A stretch of DNA of 40,981 nucleotides, taken from NCBI GenBank assembly GCA_009697505.1, contig SHUD01000020.1:1-40981 (forward strand), written 5' to 3'. Within the stretch, counting starts at the first letter, position 1, and every line of letters begins with the position of its first letter. The notes under the pieces were generated by a model, which saw nothing but the letters and a program-made list of their open reading frames with translations, was not told where the DNA came from and did no database searches. The DNA comes from Bryobacterales bacterium (lineage in GTDB: Bacteria > Acidobacteriota > Terriglobia > Bryobacterales > Bryobacteraceae). This document shows, piece by piece, positions 16,395-23,698 of this stretch. Position numbers and translations under genes: made by a program.

Positions 16395-17309
16395 CTACTG
16401 TTTCAGCCAGCGATCCAGGAACTCGCCGGCGAGATCCGCCGGTTCCTGCACGTTCACGGTCACTCGCGGCCCGTCCTGCGCGACGTGAATACCGTCGAAC
16501 ACCCGCAATAATGCGGGCTGGCTCTTTGGCCCCAGCATGCGGCCCAAACCCAGAAATCCTTCGAGCGCATCGTGCACTTCCCGCGCGTCCTGCGCGGTCC
16601 TGGCGTCACCGCGGACCATGCCGGTGACTCCCTGCGTCAAATCGAAATAGAACACGCCCTGCCCGATCATCCCTAACACCCGATTTACGTTTTGCAGATT
16701 TCCCGTGAACGGAATATCCACGGGCCCTCCCGCGTAAGCACCCCAGAACTGTGTCTGGTAGGGGATCTCCTTCGTCAACGCAGCCAGGCTCGGCGGAAGA
16801 CCCGTGATCGACGGCCGTTGGTCCACAAGTGCCCGCAGGGTATCCGTCTCTCCGATGGCAATGGTGCTGGAATTGACCAGCATGAGCGCCTGTTGCTCAT
16901 CGCCAAAGAACATCGTCTTGTTGTAAGAGAACCGCCGCACGCCGGGCTTCGAGAAATCCGGAGCCATCAACTCATCGGCGAACTTGCCCCGGCCCAGCAC
17001 AAAACTCTTGCTGCCGTTGGAGACATACAGCAGGTTCCACAATTTCTTTTCCGGATCGATGCCCGTGCCGCGCGCCACCCGGTCAATGATGTTGATTCGC
17101 CCGCCGCCCAAGTACTTCTCATAAAGCGGCGTCTTCACCAGGTGCTCGACACGCGTCCCAACGATCAGCGTGGTATCCGGCGGCACCAGCGTCGCAAATT
17201 GCGGATCGACGAAAACGCTGGTCTCCTGTCTTCTGGCCGTGCAACCAGAGAGTCCGCAGCCGCCCAGCAGCAGCACGGCGATCAGTGCAACCCTATTTCG
17301 CAGCCGCAA
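16395..17309 (-). CDS. predicted lipoprotein of unknown function
   Basis: A 304-residue protein that I do not recognise as a named family. The N-terminus is a lipoprotein signal: basic MRLRNR, hydrophobic VALIAVLLLGG, and lipobox candidates LGGC18 and LSGC23. The rest is probably periplasmic and includes repeated beta-rich segments. VPPDTTLIVGTRVEHLVKTP near 42-61 resembles exported proteins described only as hypothetical in Acidobacteriota-like genomes. It begins inside the end of the dipeptidase gene (17-base overlap, different frame), so the two are coupled in one operon. Confidence 0.7.
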   Translation of the reverse strand: MRLRNRVALIAVLLLGGCGLSGCTARRQETSVFVDPQFATLVPPDTTLIVGTRVEHLVKTPLYEKYLGGGRINIIDRVARGTGIDPEKKLWNLLYVSNGSKSFVLGRGKFADELMAPDFSKPGVRRFSYNKTMFFGDEQQALMLVNSSTIAIGETDTLRALVDQRPSITGLPPSLAALTKEIPYQTQFWGAYAGGPVDIPFTGNLQNVNRVLGMIGQGVFYFDLTQGVTGMVRGDARTAQDAREVHDALEGFLGLGRMLGPKSQPALLRVFDGIHVAQDGPRVTVNVQEPADLAGEFLDRWLKQ

Positions 17310-18393
17310 CTTTTTCCACCGCCCTCATCACGCGCAGGAAATTCCCGCCGTAAATCTTACGGACGTCCTCCGCCGAATAGCCGCGCTCCAGCAGCGCGCG
17401 CGTCAGGCTGGGGAACTTGGAGACGTCTTCCAGCCCAACCGGCACGCAGTCGATCCCGTCAAAATCGCTGCCAATACCAACCGCGCCAATCCCGGCAATC
17501 TTGCGGATGTGATCGATGTGCTCGACCACGTCTTTGGTCGTCGCACGCGGAGGGGTCGCCGTAGTCAGAAACTCGCAATAGAAATTGACCTGGACCACGC
17601 CGCCCTTCTTGGCCAGCGCGATGATCATCTCATCGGTCAGGTTACGCGGCACATTGGCCAGCGCGCGGGACGAAGAATGCGACGCGATCAGAGGAGCCTT
17701 GCTCACCTCCATCGTGTCGAAGAAGGTCTTATCGGCCACGTGCGAGATGTCCACCATCATGCCCAGGCGGTTCATTTCGCGCACCACGTCCTTGCCGAAG
17801 TCGGTCAGGCCGCTGTGATGCCGCATGGTCGCGTTCTTCTGGTCGCCCGAAGAGTCCGCCCAGTTGTTGGTGTTGCTGTGGGTCAGCGTCATATAGCGCA
17901 CGCCCTTGCCATAAAACTCGCGGAGCTTGTCGAGACTGTCCTGAATGGCGTGCCCACCTTCAATGCCGATCAGCGCGGCGATCTTGCCCTGCTTGTGCGC
18001 GGCTTCGATCTGAGCCGCGGTCGTCGCCAGCACGAAATCGTCGGGATAACGCTCCACGATATCGCGGCGAATGATGTCGATCACCTGGCCGGCTCGAGTG
18101 TAAGCCCGCTCGCCCAACCCGTAGTTTCCGGCAACGTATGCCGCGAAGAACACCGCTCCCACACCGCCCTCGCGGAGACGCGTCAGATCGGTGTGATTCA
18201 TGGGCGACTTGACGACGTCAATCGCGCTTCCCACGGGCCGGTCCTTGCCCGCCTGCTCGGTCGGGAAATCGTTGTGGGTGTCGATCAGCAGCGCCGCCCG
18301 GTGCACCTTCTGTACCTCGGCATCGCTCACGGTGCGCTTTTGGGCAGAGGAAAGTACCGCCGTTGTTAGAAGAATAAATAGGACAGCTCTCAT
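17293..18393 (-). CDS. membrane (renal-type) dipeptidase, peptidase M19
   Basis: A 366-residue exported zinc dipeptidase. The signal peptide is MRAVLFILLTTAVLSSAQ. M19 motifs are the HxD ligand pair in IDTHNDFP, the bridging Glu in GIEGGHAIQD, ligand His residues in MVDISHVAD and IASHSSSRAL, and the substrate Asp in GIGSDFDGID. It cleaves dipeptides, often with D-residues, in the periplasm, so peptide scavenging or wall turnover is plausible. The ATG at 18393 was preferred to one six codons upstream because TACAGT lies 8 bases before it. Its end overlaps the lipoprotein gene. Confidence 0.93.
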   Translation of the reverse strand: MRAVLFILLTTAVLSSAQKRTVSDAEVQKVHRAALLIDTHNDFPTEQAGKDRPVGSAIDVVKSPMNHTDLTRLREGGVGAVFFAAYVAGNYGLGERAYTRAGQVIDIIRRDIVERYPDDFVLATTAAQIEAAHKQGKIAALIGIEGGHAIQDSLDKLREFYGKGVRYMTLTHSNTNNWADSSGDQKNATMRHHSGLTDFGKDVVREMNRLGMMVDISHVADKTFFDTMEVSKAPLIASHSSSRALANVPRNLTDEMIIALAKKGGVVQVNFYCEFLTTATPPRATTKDVVEHIDHIRKIAGIGAVGIGSDFDGIDCVPVGLEDVSKFPSLTRALLERGYSAEDVRKIYGGNFLRVMRAVEKVAAAK

Positions 18394-18401
18394 CGACCAC
18401 C

Positions 18402-18407
18402 ACTGTA
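18402..18407 (-). promoter_or_regulatory. -10 element (TACAGT), leaderless start
   Basis: On the minus strand TACAGT lies 8 bases before the dipeptidase ATG (18393). There is no Shine-Dalgarno sequence. Confidence 0.5.
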
Positions 18408-18739
18408 GCAACTCGTTCTACGCTTCATGCCCCATCAGCCCGCGCACCAGCCAGTACCAGCTCATAGAGTTCGCGATTCGTCGTCACAAATGTCAGGACG
18501 TCGTAGCCATCAGCGAGATACGATTCCGGCTGAATCCAGCCCAACTGGTCCCAGGACGCGCTCCGCACAGTCTCGCGTTCCGAGTCCGTGCCTCTGACAC
18601 CAGCGAAGGGCATCCCTCCCAAGCCATGCTTCCGTGCTCTCCGGTAGCTATCGTACGCGCAGCCAAGTAGATGGCTCGCAAATCAACGCGCATGGACGCG
18701 GATTCGCGGCCTGTTGCTGATTTCTGACTCCTGGCTTCC
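18408..18739. other. gene-poor gap, about 330 bp
   Basis: No recognisable gene. A 65-codon minus-strand frame (18425-18622) ends in a segment reading FVTTNRELYELVLAG, which looks protein-like and might be a remnant, but nothing identifies it. The right half holds a dispersed repeat. Confidence 0.4.
18673..18709. repeat. dispersed extragenic repeat, copy 3 (inverted orientation)
   Basis: Read on the minus strand, this stretch contains CCGCGTCCATGCGCG and ends GCGAGCC. It matches the core and right end of the copy at 13965-13994. Confidence 0.65.
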
Positions 18740-21241
18740 TCACTTCGCATCCCGCCAATTGTCCCCCACTCCTACGTCCACCACGAGCGGCACATCGAAG
18801 CGCTGCACGTTCTCCATCTCCGCTTTCACCATGGCGCGCACGGCATCCACTTCTTCCGATGGAGCCTCGAACACCAGCTCATCGTGGACCTGCAAGAGCA
18901 TCCGCGTCCGCATGCCGCGCAGTTTTTCGTCAATACGGATCATAGCCAGCTTGATCAGATCCGCCGCCGTCCCTTGCAGCGGCGTGTTGACCGCAGTCCG
19001 CTCGGCAAAACCCCGGGCGTTGGGATTGCGGCTCTGCATGTCTGGAATCGGCCTCTTGCGCCCGAACAAATTCACGGATACGCCCGTCCGCCGCACCTCG
19101 GCGATGGTCGAGTCGATGAACCGCCGCACACCCGCGTAGCGCTCAAAGTAGGCGCGAATGTACATCTCGGCTTCCTTGCGGCCGATACCCAATTGCGCCG
19201 CCAAACCGAACGGCGTCTGCCCATAGACGATGCCGAAGTTCACGGCTTTGGCGCTGCGGCGATGCTCCGGCCCCACCATCAGCGGCGGAATGCCGAAAAC
19301 CTCCGCCGCGGTTCGCGTGTGGATGTCTTCTCCATTGCGGAATGCGTGCACCAGAACCGGATCGCGCGACATATGCGCCAGCAGCCGCAGCTCGATCTGC
19401 GAGTAATCCGCCACCACCAGCTTCCAACCCTCGCGCGGCACGAACGCCGCCCGAATCTCGCGCCCCAACTCGGTGCGGATCGGAATGTTCTGCAGATTCG
19501 GATTCGAAGACGACAGTCGCCCCGTCGCCGCACCCGTCTGGTTAAACGTGGTGTGCAGCCGCCCGGTTTCGGGATCGATCAACGCCGGCAGCGCGTCCAC
19601 ATAAGTGCCCTTCAGCTTCGCGAGTTGCCGGTATTCCAGAACCTTGCCCGCGATGGGATACTCCGCGGCGAGTTCTTCCAGAACATCGGCAGCGGTTGAG
19701 ACCGCTTTCTTACCGCCCTTCCCGGGAGCCGGCAGATTGAGATTCTCAAACAAGACCTTGCCCAACTGTTGCGGCGAATTGATGTTGAACGGCTTGCCCG
19801 CGAGCTCATGAATCTCAGCGGTCAGCTTGCCGATCTCTTCTTCCATGCGACCGCTCAGAACCCGCAACTGTGCAGAGTCCACGGTAATACCGCGCGCTTC
19901 CATCTCCGCCAGCACGCGAATTAGCGGCAGATCGATGCGGGTGTAGAGATCGGCAAGGCCCTGCGCCTCCACTTGCGGCCTGAGTTTATGGAACAAGCCG
20001 AGAACGGCGTCGGCCTGCGCGGCGGGGTCCGATCCAGCGGGACGGCCGAGATGGGTTTCCGCCAGCGCTTCCAACCCGCACGCGGAGGGATCGGCCGACA
20101 GCAAAAACCCGTACAGCATGACGTCATCGGTCAGCGCGGGACATTCGCCGAACCTCCGCACCAGCGCTTTGATGTCGTGCGCGACAGTCGCTTGCGCCGG
20201 CAGTGAATCCGGCACGATCGACCTTGCCTCGCCCTCGCGGATCGCCAGACCGACTACGGTCTCCGCCATCATTTCGCCCACCGCCACCGCCACCGGCCCC
20301 TGCTTCGGCAACCAGGACTGCATCTCTTCCACGGATTGCAGTTGATGATAGTCGCGCTCCACGGGAGCCGGCTGCGAATTCCCCAACTCGCGCAGCAGGC
20401 TGTGGAACTCCATTTTCTGGTACAAGTCCCGCAACAGCGCCGCGTCGGGCTCCCGCGTCTTGAGTTCATCCAGCACGAACGGCACGGGCACGTCCGTGTG
20501 AATCGTGGCCAGGCGTTTGCTCAACAAGATCTGCTCGCGATGATTCTGCAAACTTTCGCGATACGTTCGCTTCTCCACTTCAGCGGCGTGCTCCAGCGCA
20601 CCTTCCACCGACCCAAAGCGGAGGATCAAGTCCTTCGCGCCCTTGTCTCCGATCCCCGGCGCGCCCGGAATGTTATCCGAGGCGTCCCCTTTCAGCGCCA
20701 GCAGATCCGCCACCTGGCCGGGCTTCACGCCCATGAACTTCTCGGTCTCGGCGTCGTCGTACCACATGTCATCCTTCATCGGATTCAACATGCGTACGTG
20801 GCCGTTGACCAGTTGCAGCATGTCTTTGTCGCTGGACACAATCGCGACCTCGTGTCCGTGCTCCACCGCGCGGCACGCCAGCGTTCCGATCACATCGTCG
20901 GCTTCAAAGCCGGTGTATTCGAGCACCGGAATGCGCATGGCTTCCAGCGTCTTGCGAATCCATGGAATCTGCTCCAGCAAATCCGGCGGCGTTTCCGCAC
21001 GATTCGCCTTGTAATCGGCAAACACCTCATCGCGGAACGTCGGTCCCATGCTTTCGAAAATGGCGGCGAGGTGATCCGGTTTGTGTACCGCGCGCAGGCG
21101 GCGCACCATGTTGTGAAAGATGTAGACGGCTTCCGTCTGCAGCCCCGCCGACGTGCGCATGGGAGGCGCTCCGGAGCGAGCCCGCGCATGGTACGCCCGG
21201 AAAATGAAGCCAAAGGAGTCGATCAGGAACAGACGCGACAC
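18740..21241 (-). CDS. polA: DNA polymerase I
   Basis: An 833-residue Pol I. The 5'-3' exonuclease domain (about 1-290) has LIDSFGFIFRAYHA, YKANRAE, KDMLQLV and GDASDNIPGAPGIGDKGA. The polymerase domain has motif A VVADYSQIELRLLAH, motif B RRSAKAVNFGIVYGQ and motif C QVHDELVFE. In the middle domain the 3'-5' exonuclease carboxylates are missing: the DxE strand reads VAVAVGEM, and the N..xxD helix reads AHDIKALV. Proofreading is therefore not expected, as in Taq-type enzymes. I place the start at GTG 21241 (VSRLFLID), because TAAGAT lies 7 bases before it and upstream residues are not conserved. It follows the CtaA-like gene by 10 bases. Confidence 0.96.
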   Translation of the reverse strand: MSRLFLIDSFGFIFRAYHARARSGAPPMRTSAGLQTEAVYIFHNMVRRLRAVHKPDHLAAIFESMGPTFRDEVFADYKANRAETPPDLLEQIPWIRKTLEAMRIPVLEYTGFEADDVIGTLACRAVEHGHEVAIVSSDKDMLQLVNGHVRMLNPMKDDMWYDDAETEKFMGVKPGQVADLLALKGDASDNIPGAPGIGDKGAKDLILRFGSVEGALEHAAEVEKRTYRESLQNHREQILLSKRLATIHTDVPVPFVLDELKTREPDAALLRDLYQKMEFHSLLRELGNSQPAPVERDYHQLQSVEEMQSWLPKQGPVAVAVGEMMAETVVGLAIREGEARSIVPDSLPAQATVAHDIKALVRRFGECPALTDDVMLYGFLLSADPSACGLEALAETHLGRPAGSDPAAQADAVLGLFHKLRPQVEAQGLADLYTRIDLPLIRVLAEMEARGITVDSAQLRVLSGRMEEEIGKLTAEIHELAGKPFNINSPQQLGKVLFENLNLPAPGKGGKKAVSTAADVLEELAAEYPIAGKVLEYRQLAKLKGTYVDALPALIDPETGRLHTTFNQTGAATGRLSSSNPNLQNIPIRTELGREIRAAFVPREGWKLVVADYSQIELRLLAHMSRDPVLVHAFRNGEDIHTRTAAEVFGIPPLMVGPEHRRSAKAVNFGIVYGQTPFGLAAQLGIGRKEAEMYIRAYFERYAGVRRFIDSTIAEVRRTGVSVNLFGRKRPIPDMQSRNPNARGFAERTAVNTPLQGTAADLIKLAMIRIDEKLRGMRTRMLLQVHDELVFEAPSEEVDAVRAMVKAEMENVQRFDVPLVVDVGVGDNWRDAK

Positions 21242-21248
21242 TGCATCT

Positions 21249-21254
21249 ATCTTA
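21249..21254 (-). promoter_or_regulatory. possible -10 element (TAAGAT) for polA
   Basis: On the minus strand TAAGAT overlaps the stop codon of the CtaA-like gene and lies 7 bases before GTG 21241. It is the same spacing as other leaderless starts here, but read-through from upstream is equally possible. Confidence 0.35.
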
Positions 21255-22049
21255 TGCCCTGCGCACATTGCGCCGGATTTCAAGATACATCACCACCGTC
21301 GCCGCTAATGTAATCGCCCCCATCGCCACATGTGCAGCGCTCAGCCCGGCCACGGCGAGATTGGCCGATTTGGCGGACCCGATCGACACCACGGTCAACC
21401 CCAGAAACACCTGCACGAACAGGATCACGCCCAAAGCGATGGCCAGCGGCTTGAGCGTGGGATGCGGTGGCAGCATCGTAATCAGCACCACCAACGCAAG
21501 CAGAAAGATCACCACCACCATGGCCATCAGGATGTGCCACATGACTCCCATCACTTCGTAGCGGAACGCCGCGCCCAGCGCGACCTGAATCACCACCAGC
21601 GCCACCGAGTTCCGCCCCAGCCCGAGCAGTGAGGGCCAGCCCCGATCCTGCGCAAACCGCGGCTCGCGCTGCCAGCGGCCGGAGGTCATCACCGCAATCG
21701 CCACCACCGCCGCCAGCAGCAACGGGCCCAGAATCGCGTGCGCCATTCCTGAAAATGACGCCGGCCCAAACACCAGCCCCAACCCGCCTTCCGCGGCCGT
21801 CCCAGCCAGCACCATCCAGCCCAGCGGCTTCACCCCCAGCTGTTTTTCGGCCAGCAGAGACCCTACGGCCAGGCCGATCATGAGTAACCCCACGCCCGCC
21901 GACACAGCCCAGTGCCCGGAAATGGAAAACACTTTCCAGTCACCGGACGCAGGCACTTCCCGATTCATGGCGAAAGCCCCGCTCAACACCGCGAACAGGG
22001 CCCCGGCGGCGACCAACCACGCATACACATGTCGCCAAGCAGTTTTCAT
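21252..22049 (-). CDS. CtaA/COX15-like eight-helix membrane protein
   Basis: A 265-residue membrane protein with eight predicted helices. Single histidines sit in the even-numbered helices: H46 (SGHWAVS), H104 (GMAHAILG), H172 (MWHILMA) and H240 (SAAHVAMG). Four histidines in helices 2, 4, 6 and 8 is the heme-binding layout of heme A synthase (CtaA/COX15). The external-loop signature of true heme A synthases (GLSCPDWP type) is missing, and no cytochrome oxidase genes are nearby. So it may be a relative with another heme or quinone role. The ATG at 22049 is chosen over a frame extending to 22094 because a good promoter (TTGACA, 16 bases, TACACT) ends 10 bases before it. Confidence 0.65.
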   Translation of the reverse strand: MKTAWRHVYAWLVAAGALFAVLSGAFAMNREVPASGDWKVFSISGHWAVSAGVGLLMIGLAVGSLLAEKQLGVKPLGWMVLAGTAAEGGLGLVFGPASFSGMAHAILGPLLLAAVVAIAVMTSGRWQREPRFAQDRGWPSLLGLGRNSVALVVIQVALGAAFRYEVMGVMWHILMAMVVVIFLLALVVLITMLPPHPTLKPLAIALGVILFVQVFLGLTVVSIGSAKSANLAVAGLSAAHVAMGAITLAATVVMYLEIRRNVRRA

Positions 22050-22059
22050 GTATTTGTCC

Positions 22060-22087
22060 AGTGTAAATCCATTCTGGTGTGTGTCAA
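22060..22087 (-). promoter_or_regulatory. promoter of CtaA-like gene (TTGACA-16-TACACT)
   Basis: On the minus strand, TTGACA (complement of 22082-22087) and TACACT (complement of 22060-22065) are separated by 16 bases. It is the best sigma-70-type promoter in the window. Its -35 box lies inside the palindrome at 22080-22095. Confidence 0.7.
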
Positions 22088-22095
22088 TCGACACA
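22080..22095. promoter_or_regulatory. palindrome TGTGTC-AATC-GACACA, candidate operator 1
   Basis: A perfect 6-bp inverted repeat with a 4-base spacer, overlapping the -35 box of the CtaA-like gene. It shares both half-sites with the palindrome at 22111-22128. The centres are 32 bases apart. Confidence 0.55.
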
Positions 22096-22110
22096 TTCGC
22101 ATCGGCAAAG

Positions 22111-22128
22111 TGTGTCTAAATAGACACA
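22111..22128. promoter_or_regulatory. palindrome TGTGTCTA-AA-TAGACACA, candidate operator 2
   Basis: A perfect 8-bp inverted repeat with a 2-base spacer between the CtaA-like gene and lpxC. It has the same TGTGTC/GACACA half-sites as operator 1, about three helical turns away, as expected for two dimers binding one face of DNA. Confidence 0.55.
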
Positions 22129-22191
22129 TGACCGCGCAACAAGTCTTGTTTTTTCTTATATGTAACCCTAGCCCATGGTCCCCTCCTTTTG

Positions 22192-22214
22192 TTACTATAG
22201 GTCTTAACAAAAGG
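22192..22214 (+). promoter_or_regulatory. TACTAT -10 and AAAAGG ribosome-binding site of lpxC
   Basis: TACTAT at 22192-22197 and AAAAGG at 22209-22214, six bases before TTG 22221, support a TTG start for lpxC. An upstream ATG at 22128, inside the second palindrome, would give a non-conserved 31-residue extension. Confidence 0.5.
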
Positions 22215-22220
22215 CGCTAT

Positions 22221-23111
22221 TTGCGATTTGAAACCACCATAAACCGGCCCGTGGAAGCTTCCGGAGTCGGCCTGCACCATGGCGTTCCCGTCCGCATTCG
22301 TATTCTTCCAGCGCCGCCTTCCACCGGTATTATTTTCGTTCGCACCGATCTTGACGGCTTCACCATCCCGGCCAGTTGGCGCTACGTGCAGAAAGTCAGT
22401 TACGCCACCAGCCTGATGCGGCAGGGCGTTCTGGTCTCCACCACCGAGCACCTGCTGAGTACGTTCTACAGCATGGGCATCGACAACGCCTATATCGAAA
22501 TCGACAACCTGGAAGTGCCGATCCTCGATGGCAGCGGCCAGTGCTTCGTCGAAATGATTCAGGCGGCTGGCATCCGCCACTGGCGCCGCCGCAAGCGCTT
22601 TCTGCGCATCCGCAAACCGGTTTCGGTCGAAGGCGGCGGCAAGCGCATCACGATTCTGCCCTCGGACCGCTTCCTGCTCACCTGCGACGTGTTTTTCCAA
22701 CACCCTTTGGTGGGACGCCAATCGCTGGAGCTGGAGGTCACGCCGGAAAATTACGCGGCCGAGCTGGCTCCCGCGCGCACCTTCGGATTCGAGTACGAGC
22801 TGCACCAGATGCGGAACATGGGTCTGATCCGCGGCGCGTCGCTCGATAACGCCGTCTGCTTCAATCAGGATTCCATCCTCAACCCCGAGGGCCTGCGCTT
22901 CCCCGACGAGTGCTGCCGCCACAAGGCTCTGGACCTGATCGGCGACCTGGCTCTGATCGGCAAGCCGCTGCTCGGGCACGTGATTGCGGAAAAGGCCGGC
23001 CACGCCATGCACTTCGCCTTGGTCAACAAGATCATGTCCGACCCCACGCTTTACGAAATCATCACGCATGAACAAGTAGCCATCGGCGCAGCCCATGCGC
23101 TAGTGTCGTAA
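22221..23111 (+). CDS. lpxC: UDP-3-O-acyl-N-acetylglucosamine deacetylase LpxC
   Basis: A 296-residue zinc deacetylase catalysing the committed step of lipid A synthesis. With the TTG start, the catalytic and zinc residues fall at E76-H77 (TTEHLLS), H234 and D238 (CRHKALD), and H261 (AGHAMH). These are almost the E. coli positions 78/79, 238, 242 and 265, which supports this start. HHGVPV, LDGSGQCF and ARTFGFEYE are other family segments. The domain is complete. It stands alone rather than fused to FabZ. pgsA follows after three bases, so envelope lipid genes are co-transcribed. Control may involve the twin palindromes upstream. Confidence 0.96.
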   Translation: MRFETTINRPVEASGVGLHHGVPVRIRILPAPPSTGIIFVRTDLDGFTIPASWRYVQKVSYATSLMRQGVLVSTTEHLLSTFYSMGIDNAYIEIDNLEVPILDGSGQCFVEMIQAAGIRHWRRRKRFLRIRKPVSVEGGGKRITILPSDRFLLTCDVFFQHPLVGRQSLELEVTPENYAAELAPARTFGFEYELHQMRNMGLIRGASLDNAVCFNQDSILNPEGLRFPDECCRHKALDLIGDLALIGKPLLGHVIAEKAGHAMHFALVNKIMSDPTLYEIITHEQVAIGAAHALVS

Positions 23112-23114
23112 GGG

Positions 23115-23636
23115 TTGAAACATCTCCCCAATCTGTTAACGTTCGCGCGCATCGCGCTCACGCCGTATTTGTTTCTGCTGATGTGGCGGCACGATTACCG
23201 CGGGTTACTGTGGCCTTTCGCGCTGGTGGGCATCACGGACGTGCTGGACGGCTTTCTGGCCCGCCGCTTCCATTGGTCTTCCCGGCTGGGCGCCTATCTC
23301 GATCCCATCGCCGATAAGCTGCTGCTCAGTGGTTCCTTCCTGGTTCTCGCCCTCAGCGGAGCAATTCCGGGCTGGCTCGCCGCGGTCGTACTGGGCCGGG
23401 ACGTCATCATCCTGGCGGCGGCGGGCGTGCTCTACCTGGCGAAGTCGCGCCGGGCCTTCCCTCCCTCGCCGTGGGGCAAACTCAGCACGTTCGTACAGGT
23501 TCTTTACATCATGTTTGCGATGGGGAACTTGGCGGGCATCCACGTCGCTCCGGCGGTGATTGCACTGCAATGGACCGTAGCCGCGCTGGTCGCGGTGAGC
23601 CTGGCCGATTACGGCCGCGGAGTCGCGCATTCTTAA
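23115..23636 (+). CDS. pgsA: CDP-alcohol phosphatidyltransferase, probably PgsA
   Basis: A 173-residue membrane enzyme with the complete CDP-alcohol transferase signature, DG-x2-AR-x8-G-x3-D-x3-D, in DVLDGFLARR and GAYLDPIADK near residues 37-65. Several hydrophobic helices follow. KHLPNLLTFARIALTPYL at the N-terminus is typical of phosphatidylglycerophosphate synthase, which makes the phosphatidylglycerol precursor. Another head-group acceptor is possible. The TTG start lies three bases after the lpxC stop, giving tight coupling. Confidence 0.88.
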   Translation: MKHLPNLLTFARIALTPYLFLLMWRHDYRGLLWPFALVGITDVLDGFLARRFHWSSRLGAYLDPIADKLLLSGSFLVLALSGAIPGWLAAVVLGRDVIILAAAGVLYLAKSRRAFPPSPWGKLSTFVQVLYIMFAMGNLAGIHVAPAVIALQWTVAALVAVSLADYGRGVAHS

Positions 23637-23659
23637 CTGGATTCCAACGCGCAGGTCCT

Positions 23660-23688
23660 TTACTTCCAATCAAATAAGGTGCTACTCT
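23660..23688 (+). promoter_or_regulatory. promoter of nucleoside operon (TTACTT-17-TACTCT)
   Basis: TTACTT (23660-23665) and TACTCT (23683-23688) are 17 bases apart. ATG 23699 follows 10 bases later with no clear Shine-Dalgarno sequence. Confidence 0.45.
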
Positions 23689-23698
23689 CAAAAGATTC

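Noticed and set aside
16388..16399. Perfect palindrome AGTAGCGCTACT at the fdx/lipoprotein junction
   Set aside because: Six-bp arms without a loop or T tract, overlapping a stop codon. Not convincing as a terminator or operator.
18425..18622. 65-codon minus-strand frame between the dipeptidase and polA
   Set aside because: No recognisable domain or start signals. Noted only as a possible remnant.
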